From NCBI GenBank assembly GCA_902592285.1, contig CACJED010000007.1, forward strand, positions 1-39,899: DNA of 39,899 bases. The letters are read 5' to 3'. The notes under the pieces were generated by a model. The model ran no database searches and was not told the origin of the DNA. It was given only the letters and a program-made list of their open reading frames with translations. This DNA is from an uncultured Pelagibacteraceae bacterium (lineage in GTDB: Bacteria; Pseudomonadota; Alphaproteobacteria; Pelagibacterales; Pelagibacteraceae). Position numbers and translations under genes: made by a program. This document shows, piece after piece, positions 28,053 to 35,460 of this stretch. Positions within the stretch are counted from its first letter, which is position 1; each line of letters begins with the position of its first letter.

Positions 28053-29927
28053 ATGTGTGGAATTGTTGGTATTATTGATCCTTTAAATAATATTCAAGAT
28101 AAAAAGAAGTTAATAAAAGAACTCAATGATACTCAGTTTCATCGAGGCCCTGATGACTCTGGATTTTATAATGATGATTTTTTAAGTCTTGGTTTTAGAA
28201 GATTATCAATAATTGATTTAGAAAAAGGTAATCAACCTATAATCAAACATAATATAGTTACAATATTTAATGGTGAAATTTATAATTTTGTCCAATTAAG
28301 AAATGAATTAATTGAGTTAGGTGCAGAATTTTATTCTAAAAGTGACAGTGAAGTAGTTGCAAATGCATTTTTATTTTGGGGTATTGATTGTTTAAAAAAA
28401 TTTGATGGTATGTTTGCGATTTGTTTTTATGACTTAAATAAAAAAGAAATTTTTCTTGCAAGAGATAGAATGGGAATAAAACCACTTCATTATACATTCA
28501 TAAATAATACGTTATTTTTTTCATCAGAAATTTTAACTTTAACAAAAATACCTGGATTTAAAAAAAAAATTAATTTAAATGCTGTATCTTCTTATCTATC
28601 ATTTAGGTATCCTATTGACGATGAAAATTTATTTTTTGAAAATATTCATAGATTAGAAAATGGATCATATATAAAATTTAATTTAGATAAATCTCTAAAT
28701 CCAATTAAACAAAAATTTTGGGATATACCTCAAAATAACAACCATTTTGATAATTTAAGTTTTAAAGATAACGAGGAAAAATTAGATAATTTATTACAAA
28801 GTTCGGTTAAAAATCAATTGATAAGTGATGTTCCTTTAGGAATTTTATTATCAGGAGGTCTAGATTCATCATTAATTGCTTCAATTGCTTCTAGACATAA
28901 AGAACAACTAAATACTTACTCTGTATCTTTTGTTGAAAAAGATTATGATGAGAGTGAAAAGGCAAAACTTGTTTCAAATCATATTGGATCAAAACATTAC
29001 GATTTAAAAATCGATAAAAACTTTTTTATAGAAAATCTCCAAACGTTAATTGATATTAAAGGCTCTCCTGCATCAATACCACATGAATTTGCTCTTTATT
29101 GTTTATGCAAAGAAATTAAAAAAGAGGTATCTGTATTGCTTAGTGGAGAGGGCGCTGATGAATTTTTTGGCGGATATTCAAGAGTCCAAAAATCTCCTTT
29201 TGATTTTAATAAAAAAAATTTTTTATCACGAGATTTTGATAAAAAAAAATTTTTTGATTTTTTTTTAGATAGATATAAGTGGTTTGATGTACGAGAAAAA
29301 GAAAATCTATTTTCAGAAGACTCTAAAAAAATAATTAATAATGAATTGGTTTATAAACCATTTAAAGATATTTTTATGAGATCTAGTAAAAATGAGACAT
29401 ACAGCATCATTTTAGAATGTTTTCAAAAAAATCACATTAAAGCTTTACTTGATAGACTGGATGTAATGTCAATGAAATCAGGTATAGAAGCAAGAGTTCC
29501 TTTTTTAGATCATAAAATATTAGAATTTATTAATAATTTACCATTTAATTATAAAATTAAATGGAAATCTCTATTACATAAATATTTTAGTTTTTTTTCA
29601 TCAAGTGAAAATTATACAGAAAAAAATGATATAAATAAATTCTTATTAAGAAGTTGTTCTAAAAAATATTTACCCAAAAGTACAACGAATGAAAAAAAAC
29701 TTGGTTTTCCATTGCCAATGAATGATTGGATGAAAGATGATAAGATAAAACAAATTTATTTAGACAATGAAACTCTCAACAGAGGTATTTTTGACAAAAA
29801 ATATCTTTTAAAGTTATTTGATTTTAATCTTAATAAAAATTCAAATTCTAATTCAAATTTTGATTTTTCAGGAAAGAAAATTTGGATGTTAGTCAATTTA
29901 GAGTTATGGATTAGAAAATTTCTCTAA
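28053..29927 (+). CDS. AsnB-type glutamine-hydrolysing amidotransferase
   Basis: The protein (624 residues) has the two-domain layout of asparagine synthetase B. An N-terminal glutaminase starts MCGIVGIIDP (Cys2 is the nucleophile after Met removal), with RRLSIIDL and NGEIYNF at 73-79. A synthetase domain holds the ATP-binding loop SGGLDSS at 267-273 and LSGEGADEFFGGY. C-terminal MKSGIEARVPFLDH is also conserved. Homologues of this length often sit in surface-polysaccharide and natural-product clusters, where they amidate substrates other than aspartate. Here the gene overlaps a nucleotidyltransferase by one base and leads a phosphonate gene set. Its acceptor is therefore unknown; ordinary asparagine synthesis cannot be excluded. 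Confidence 0.88.
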   Translation: MCGIVGIIDPLNNIQDKKKLIKELNDTQFHRGPDDSGFYNDDFLSLGFRRLSIIDLEKGNQPIIKHNIVTIFNGEIYNFVQLRNELIELGAEFYSKSDSEVVANAFLFWGIDCLKKFDGMFAICFYDLNKKEIFLARDRMGIKPLHYTFINNTLFFSSEILTLTKIPGFKKKINLNAVSSYLSFRYPIDDENLFFENIHRLENGSYIKFNLDKSLNPIKQKFWDIPQNNNHFDNLSFKDNEEKLDNLLQSSVKNQLISDVPLGILLSGGLDSSLIASIASRHKEQLNTYSVSFVEKDYDESEKAKLVSNHIGSKHYDLKIDKNFFIENLQTLIDIKGSPASIPHEFALYCLCKEIKKEVSVLLSGEGADEFFGGYSRVQKSPFDFNKKNFLSRDFDKKKFFDFFLDRYKWFDVREKENLFSEDSKKIINNELVYKPFKDIFMRSSKNETYSIILECFQKNHIKALLDRLDVMSMKSGIEARVPFLDHKILEFINNLPFNYKIKWKSLLHKYFSFFSSSENYTEKNDINKFLLRSCSKKYLPKSTTNEKKLGFPLPMNDWMKDDKIKQIYLDNETLNRGIFDKKYLLKLFDFNLNKNSNSNSNFDFSGKKIWMLVNLELWIRKFL

Positions 29928-30622
29928 TGAAAGCAATTATATTAGCAGCTGGAGTAGGTTCAAGAATAAAAAGATTTAGTTTAAAAAAACATAAATCTTT
30001 AATTAAAATAGGTAATAAATCATTATTAACTCGTATTGTTGATCAATTAATAGATATAAACATAAAAGATATATTAATTGTTACTGGACATAAAAGTGAG
30101 CAAATTAAGAAGGAGATTAAAATGAAAGCAAAATTTGTTTATTTTCCAGGTTATCGATCCTCTAATAATCTTCAAACTCTACTATATGTTAGCAATAAAA
30201 TTAAAGGGCCTTTTTTGTGTTTATTTTCAGATATTTTTTTTGACAAAAAAATTTTATTAAAATTAAAAAAAAGTACAAAGCACATTTGTTTAGCTGTTGA
30301 TACTAGTAAAGTTTTAAAAGATACAATGAGAATAAAAAAGAAAAATAATACTATAACTGATATAGGATCAGAAATTAAAGTATCTGATGGAGATGGAAAT
30401 TTTATAGGTATCGCAAAATTTTCCAAAAAAGGAGCAGAAAATTTAAAAAAGAGTCTGAAATTTTATAAATATAATTATACTGATTATTACACTATAGCTT
30501 TAAAAAGATTAATTAAAAAAAAAATTAGGATTAGCTATTTTGAAGTTAAGTCATTATATTGGACTGAAATAGATTTTTATAAAGATTATTTAAAACTAAA
30601 AAAAAAATATGCTGGCAAGTAA
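29927..30622 (+). CDS. LicC/PntC-like nucleotidyltransferase (probable cytidylyltransferase)
   Basis: A single-domain nucleotidyltransferase of 231 residues. The N-terminal AIILAAGVGSRIKRFS (about 3-18) is the NTP-binding loop, with KSLIKIGNKSLL next. YRSSNNLQTLLYVSN and the C-terminal LYWTEIDFYKDYLKL resemble the NN..SL and W.EID..D blocks of the choline-phosphate cytidylyltransferase LicC. They also resemble the phosphonate cytidylyltransferase PntC. With PEP mutase and phosphonopyruvate decarboxylase downstream, activation of a phosphonate as its CMP ester is the leading guess. A sugar-1-phosphate nucleotidyltransferase is the alternative. Its end overlaps the next gene by 14 bases. Confidence 0.75.
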   Translation: MKAIILAAGVGSRIKRFSLKKHKSLIKIGNKSLLTRIVDQLIDINIKDILIVTGHKSEQIKKEIKMKAKFVYFPGYRSSNNLQTLLYVSNKIKGPFLCLFSDIFFDKKILLKLKKSTKHICLAVDTSKVLKDTMRIKKKNNTITDIGSEIKVSDGDGNFIGIAKFSKKGAENLKKSLKFYKYNYTDYYTIALKRLIKKKIRISYFEVKSLYWTEIDFYKDYLKLKKKYAGK

Positions 30623-31700
30623 ACTTTTAGATTTATTCTACAAAAAAGATATTAGATTTATAACCGGTGTTCCGGACTCTTGTACATCTGAATTATCAAA
30701 ATATTTATTAAATAGAAAAAATAAAAAGTTTACTCATTTAATTGCTCCTAATGAGGGAACAGCTGTTTCTTTAGGTATCGGTCACTATTTAACAACTAAT
30801 AAAATACCGTGTATTTATTTGCAAAATTCAGGTTTTGGTAATGCAACAGATCCACTAACAAACCTGTGCCATAAATATGTTTACGACATACCTTTAATTT
30901 TATTGATAGGTTGGCGTGGTAAACCTGGAATAAAAGATGAGCCACAACACATAATTCAGGGATCTACAATTCGTAAAACTCTAAATAATTATAAAATACC
31001 TTATTATGATACAAATAAGATTTCCATAAATAAAATATCAAACATTATTGATTTAACAAAAAAAAAAAATCAAATAACAGCATTATTAATTGATAAAAAC
31101 TTTTTTGATAAAAAAAAATCTAAATTTAAAAAAAATAGAAATAAAATTAATAGATCTGATGCTATTAATTCATTACTTAAAAACTTAAAAATGAATTGTA
31201 AATTAATTTCTTCAACTGGATTTAATTCGAGGGAAATTTTATTACAAAACCATTTAAAAGATAAATCACCCTTTTATTTAATAGGAGGTATGGGCCATAC
31301 ATTAGCTGTAACATTAGGGTCTTTAAATAGCGAAAATAAATGTCACGTATGTGTAGATGGAGATGGATCTTTCTATATGCATCAAGGAAGTTTTTCGTTA
31401 TTAAAAAAAGAGCATAAATTAATTTATTGTCTTTTAGATAATTCATCCCATGAGTCAGTAGGTGAGGTCAATTTGAATTACTCAATAACAAATTTTAAGG
31501 ATTTCGCTAAATCAGTAGGATTTAAAAGATATATTAAAATAACTCGTTTGAATAAACTTAATTCTTGTTTAAGAAATTTAAAAAAAAACAATTTACCAAT
31601 TTTTATTCATGTTATAACGAATATTGAAAGAAATGCTAATTTGCCTAGACCAAGTGTTAAAGAACTTAAAAAAATTAAACAAGATTTTATGAATGAATAA
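30609..31700 (+). CDS. ppd: Phosphonopyruvate decarboxylase
   Basis: This thiamine-diphosphate enzyme decarboxylates phosphonopyruvate to phosphonoacetaldehyde, the irreversible step that drives C-P bond synthesis. The N-terminal FITGVPDSCTSELSKYL and LIAPNEGTAVSLGIGHYL (with the cofactor-activating Glu), then NSGFGNATDPLTNL, are close to known Ppd/AepY proteins. The TPP-Mg motif starts with GDGS at 251-254 and ends with Asn278 in DNSSHESVGE, whose pattern is specific to this family. Length 363 residues, normal. It overlaps the nucleotidyltransferase and stands seven bases before the PEP mutase gene. Confidence 0.93.
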   Translation: MLASKLLDLFYKKDIRFITGVPDSCTSELSKYLLNRKNKKFTHLIAPNEGTAVSLGIGHYLTTNKIPCIYLQNSGFGNATDPLTNLCHKYVYDIPLILLIGWRGKPGIKDEPQHIIQGSTIRKTLNNYKIPYYDTNKISINKISNIIDLTKKKNQITALLIDKNFFDKKKSKFKKNRNKINRSDAINSLLKNLKMNCKLISSTGFNSREILLQNHLKDKSPFYLIGGMGHTLAVTLGSLNSENKCHVCVDGDGSFYMHQGSFSLLKKEHKLIYCLLDNSSHESVGEVNLNYSITNFKDFAKSVGFKRYIKITRLNKLNSCLRNLKKNNLPIFIHVITNIERNANLPRPSVKELKKIKQDFMNE

Positions 31701-31707
31701 CTAATAA

Positions 31708-33006
31708 ATGAAAAAAAAAAATTTAGTCTATGTAGGCCTTGCTGCTGATATAATTCACAATGGGCATATAAATATTCTTAAGGTGGCCTCGAGGTATGGC
31801 ACTGTTGTAGTTGGTTTATTGACTGATAAAGCAATATCCTCATATAAAAGATTTCCTTTATTGAGTTATAAACAAAGATATTTAATTGTTAAAAATCTTA
31901 AATATGTTTCAAGAGTTGTGCCTCAAACATCAGCTGATTACACATATAATTTAAATTTGCTTAAACCTAAATATGTTGTTCACGGCGATGATTGGAAACA
32001 AGGTATAAATAAAAAGAATAGACAAAAAGTAATTTTAACTTTAAAAAAATGGTCTGGTAAATTAATTGAGCCTAAATACACTCAAAATATCTCTTCATCT
32101 GAAATAAAACAAAAAATAAAAAAGATTGGCACAACATCTGAAATAAGAATTTCAAAATTAAGAAGATTGATGAATTCAAAAGATATTGTAAGAGTTCTAG
32201 AATGTCATAATCCAATCACAGGATTAATAGTAGAAAATATAACCTATAGTGAGAAAAATAAATTTAATGAATTTGATTGTATGTGGTCTTCTAGTTTAAC
32301 CGACTCAGTATCAAGAGGTATGCCAGATAACCAATCTGTAGACTACTCGACTAGAATACATGGTGTAAATGATATCTTTAATGTAACCACAAAACCATTA
32401 ATTTTTGATATTGATAATGGTGGTCAAATTGAACATCTACCAAATGTAGTTAAAAAACTTGAGAGAGCTGGAGTCTCAGCTCTAATTATGGAAGATAAAG
32501 TTGGTTTAAAAAAAAATTCACTATTTTCTGATCAAAAAAATGTTAGGCAAGATAGTATTAGTAGTTTTTGTAAAAAAATTATTAAAGCAAAAAACTCGAC
32601 CTTAAGTGATGATTTTTTTGTTATATCAAGAATTGAAAGTTTAATTTTAGGTAAAAGTGTAAACGATGCTTTAAAACGTGCAATAGCTTATAGTAAGGCT
32701 GGAACAGATTGTATTATGATACATTCCAAAGAAAAAAGTCCAAAACAGATTTTCGAATTTTCTAAAAAATTTCTTAAAACTAAATTTGCGAGACCACTTG
32801 TTGCAGTACCATCTACGTACTCAAAAACTTACGAAAAAGAACTTATTATAAATGGATTTAGTATTGTTATATATGCTAATCATTTATTAAGATCTTCTTA
32901 TTTCTCAATGGTTAATACTGCTAAAAAAATTTTAAAGAATAAAAGATCTTATGAAACTGAAAAGTCGATAAGTTCTTTAAATGAAATATTAGAATTAATA
33001 AAGTGA
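31708..33006 (+). CDS. pepM: Cytidylyltransferase-phosphoenolpyruvate mutase fusion
   Basis: A two-domain protein of 432 residues. Residues of about 5-140 are a cytidylyltransferase of the TagD type, with HNGH at 17-20, VVHGDDWKQG and the late SSSEIKQKI. Residues of about 150-432 are PEP mutase, which isomerises PEP to phosphonopyruvate. The mutase motif EDKxxxKxNS is complete (Glu262, Asp263, Lys264, Lys268, Asn270, Ser271). The Mg-binding Asp234/Asp236 lie in FDIDNGG, and CMWSSSLTDSVSRGMPD and SRIESLILG are conserved. PEP mutase proteins with this N-terminal domain are known from other bacteria. The fused domain may activate the phosphonate or an alcohol phosphate with CTP. Confidence 0.93.
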   Translation: MKKKNLVYVGLAADIIHNGHINILKVASRYGTVVVGLLTDKAISSYKRFPLLSYKQRYLIVKNLKYVSRVVPQTSADYTYNLNLLKPKYVVHGDDWKQGINKKNRQKVILTLKKWSGKLIEPKYTQNISSSEIKQKIKKIGTTSEIRISKLRRLMNSKDIVRVLECHNPITGLIVENITYSEKNKFNEFDCMWSSSLTDSVSRGMPDNQSVDYSTRIHGVNDIFNVTTKPLIFDIDNGGQIEHLPNVVKKLERAGVSALIMEDKVGLKKNSLFSDQKNVRQDSISSFCKKIIKAKNSTLSDDFFVISRIESLILGKSVNDALKRAIAYSKAGTDCIMIHSKEKSPKQIFEFSKKFLKTKFARPLVAVPSTYSKTYEKELIINGFSIVIYANHLLRSSYFSMVNTAKKILKNKRSYETEKSISSLNEILELIK

Positions 33007-33033
33007 TATTTATAAATATCATTTATAAATATC
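33005..33033. repeat. 13-base tandem repeat and palindrome after pepM
   Basis: ATTTATAAATATC occurs twice head to tail at 33008-33020 and 33021-33033. The first copy is the right half of a perfect 16-base palindrome, GATATTTATAAATATC (33005-33020), which begins inside the pepM stop codon. It fills most of the 48-base gap before the membrane transferase gene. No U-rich run follows that would make it an ordinary terminator. It may be a binding site or a replication-slippage duplication. Confidence 0.6.
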
Positions 33034-33054
33034 TATAAAAAATGATTCATTTTA

Positions 33055-35454
33055 ATGATAAGTTATTTAATTGAAATCAGTCAATTATTTGAAAAAGCGA
33101 TATATTTTGCAAAAATTGACTCATATTATTTATTACCAGTAATTGGTTCAATTCAAATTTTTTTCATAGGAGTTTTTTTTAAAAAGGTAAAATTAACTTA
33201 TTTAGGAATAATTTTATTCATAATATTTAGTCTGCTTTTTCCATTAGTTAAATTAATACCAAATTTAGGATCTGATGCATTTTCAGAATTTCAAAAATTA
33301 GATTTTGCTGAGGTTTATTTTTATATCAAAACTCTCAATTTTTTTGCAGGTTGGACTAATAAGCACTATATTCTTTGGACTGCAATTGTTGTCTCATATA
33401 TATCTTTAATTTTAATTTTTTATATTTTGTCAAAAAAAATAAAATTTTTTAATTTCCTAAAAATTAATTATTCAATTATCATTGGGTTATTAATAATTCC
33501 AACCTCATTAAATTTACATAAAGTATTTAATCTTTATAATTCATCAGTTATTGAAAATGAAAACCAATTAAAAAATATCAATTATAATCTTAATTCATTA
33601 ATTATACAGCAAGATCAACCAAAAAATTTATCTGTATTTTTTTACATTGGCGAAGCTACATCAAGATTACATTGGAGTTTGTATGATTATTTTAGAGCTA
33701 CAAACAAAAAACTAGAAAAATTTAACAATCAAAATTCTTTAATAATTTTTGACAATATTTATTCTACACATACTCATACCTCACCTTCATTATTAGATAC
33801 ATTAACTATTAAAGATGAAAATAACGATGACAACAAAATAAAAATAGCATCTGAATATAAAAGATTTACTTTAACTGATATTTTAGACTCTAAATCAATT
33901 AATACTAAATTATATAGCTCACAAGCAAAATCAGGGTCTTGGAATTCTGCATCTTCAATTATTTTCAAAAATGCAAACAAAAAAATTTATAGTTCTAAAT
34001 ATAATCTAGGAAATGCAAACAATATTAATATTGACAAGCCATATGATCATGAATTTCTAGTTTCTTTAATAAAGGAAATTAAGAAAGATACTATCAATAA
34101 AAATTTCTATGTTTTTCATAGTTATGCAGGTCATGGAAATTATAAGAAAAATATCCCAAAGAGTTATCACCAAAAAGTTGATAATTTTTACTCTAGATTC
34201 AATAATGAAGCAATTTTTGGAAAAAAATTCAAAAAAAATCAAAAAGAATTTTTAGAGGATTATGACTCTGCAATGCATTATGTGTCTGATAATATTACTT
34301 TCTCATTGGAAGAAATTAATGATCTTAATAAACCAATAATTTTTATTTATACCTCAGATCATGGCGAAAGTCCTCTGACAGGTCGAGCTCATGACTCCTC
34401 TAGGTATATATGGGAAATGTCATCGGTACCATTTATAATTTTTTTCAATAAACAAGCAAAATTAAGATATCAAGACTTGTTTGATAAACTTAAAAAGAGA
34501 TCATTAAATAAATCTAGAGATCTTTTAAGTAATTTTCCAAGTCTAATAATGGAAATTTTTGGGATAAAGATTTTTGATGAAAATTATGAATTAAATAAAA
34601 TCTCATTATGTAATTTTGGTGATGGAAATTGTTTTCAAGACTATCATATCATCAGAAATCAACTTAATTCACTGGGCGCAGTTCAATTGAATTATCCAAT
34701 AAAAAACAATATGAACATCATTGATAATACTGATAGGGGCACATCTTTCGCAAATATTAAATATTATTTAGATCAAACAGGAAGTAAGTCAGAAATTTGT
34801 AGCCACAGGACAAATAGTATTGCAAGATTTATTCGTTTTAATGCAATTTTAAATTGCATGGAAATTGATGTTCTTATTAATGATGATTACTTAGATGTTG
34901 CTCATTCCAAAGATCTTTCAACATCTTTAAAACTTAAAGATTTAATTAAAGTTCAGGATGCAAAACAAAATACTTTATGGCTTGATGTTAAAAATGTTAA
35001 AGATATAGATCAATGTAATAAATTATCTAAAATCTTACAAAATTTGAAATATGAAGATAATAATATTAATCTTTTTGTAGAATTCCCCTCTAAAATTATA
35101 GAGAAAATTACTGAATTAAATGAATGTATTTCAAATATTAGTTTATTAAATATTCCATTATCATTTTATATTCCTAATGATATTCATACTAAATGTCTTG
35201 AAGAAAAAGAAAAAAAATATTTTAATACAAATAGCTGTCAATTTTCAGATATGTTATTAGAAAAAATTTCAAAAAGTGGGTTATTTACAGATATCTCTTT
35301 TGATTACGTTAACTATGATTATTTGAAAAATAGTGAATACATAAATAATTTTAATTTAAATACTTGGCATATACCTGATGAAAAAATTATTTCTATTACT
35401 GATAAAAATTTTAGATTGATCATCCCTTTTAATGACAATACAAATTATAATTAA
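33055..35454 (+). CDS. EptA-like headgroup transferase fused to a GDPD-like domain
   Basis: A 799-residue membrane protein. About four membrane helices occupy residues 15-170. The next part matches phosphoethanolamine transferases of the alkaline-phosphatase superfamily. It has GEATSRLHWSLYDYFRATNKK from Gly199, the nucleophile region THTHTSPSLLDTL (238-250; Thr242 by alignment), FHSYAGHGNY, and TSDHGES at 433-439. The last 230 residues resemble glycerophosphodiester phosphodiesterase: SHR at 583-585, MEIDV with Glu603 and Asp605, VAHSKDL with His617, then LWLDVKN. The PENT loop of ordinary GDPDs is shortened. The gene follows the phosphonate genes, so it may place a phosphono or phosphoethanolamine group on envelope lipid or glycan. 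The fusion is unfamiliar to me. Confidence 0.8.
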   Translation: MISYLIEISQLFEKAIYFAKIDSYYLLPVIGSIQIFFIGVFFKKVKLTYLGIILFIIFSLLFPLVKLIPNLGSDAFSEFQKLDFAEVYFYIKTLNFFAGWTNKHYILWTAIVVSYISLILIFYILSKKIKFFNFLKINYSIIIGLLIIPTSLNLHKVFNLYNSSVIENENQLKNINYNLNSLIIQQDQPKNLSVFFYIGEATSRLHWSLYDYFRATNKKLEKFNNQNSLIIFDNIYSTHTHTSPSLLDTLTIKDENNDDNKIKIASEYKRFTLTDILDSKSINTKLYSSQAKSGSWNSASSIIFKNANKKIYSSKYNLGNANNINIDKPYDHEFLVSLIKEIKKDTINKNFYVFHSYAGHGNYKKNIPKSYHQKVDNFYSRFNNEAIFGKKFKKNQKEFLEDYDSAMHYVSDNITFSLEEINDLNKPIIFIYTSDHGESPLTGRAHDSSRYIWEMSSVPFIIFFNKQAKLRYQDLFDKLKKRSLNKSRDLLSNFPSLIMEIFGIKIFDENYELNKISLCNFGDGNCFQDYHIIRNQLNSLGAVQLNYPIKNNMNIIDNTDRGTSFANIKYYLDQTGSKSEICSHRTNSIARFIRFNAILNCMEIDVLINDDYLDVAHSKDLSTSLKLKDLIKVQDAKQNTLWLDVKNVKDIDQCNKLSKILQNLKYEDNNINLFVEFPSKIIEKITELNECISNISLLNIPLSFYIPNDIHTKCLEEKEKKYFNTNSCQFSDMLLEKISKSGLFTDISFDYVNYDYLKNSEYINNFNLNTWHIPDEKIISITDKNFRLIIPFNDNTNYN

Positions 35455-35460
35455 AAATAA

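Noticed and set aside
29050..29268. 72-codon plus-strand frame inside the AsnB-type gene
   Set aside because: Out-of-frame reading within a conserved synthetase domain that includes the GEGADEFFGGY block.
33041..33073. ATG at 33041 as an alternative start for the membrane transferase
   Set aside because: It is in another frame and meets a TGA after ten codons.
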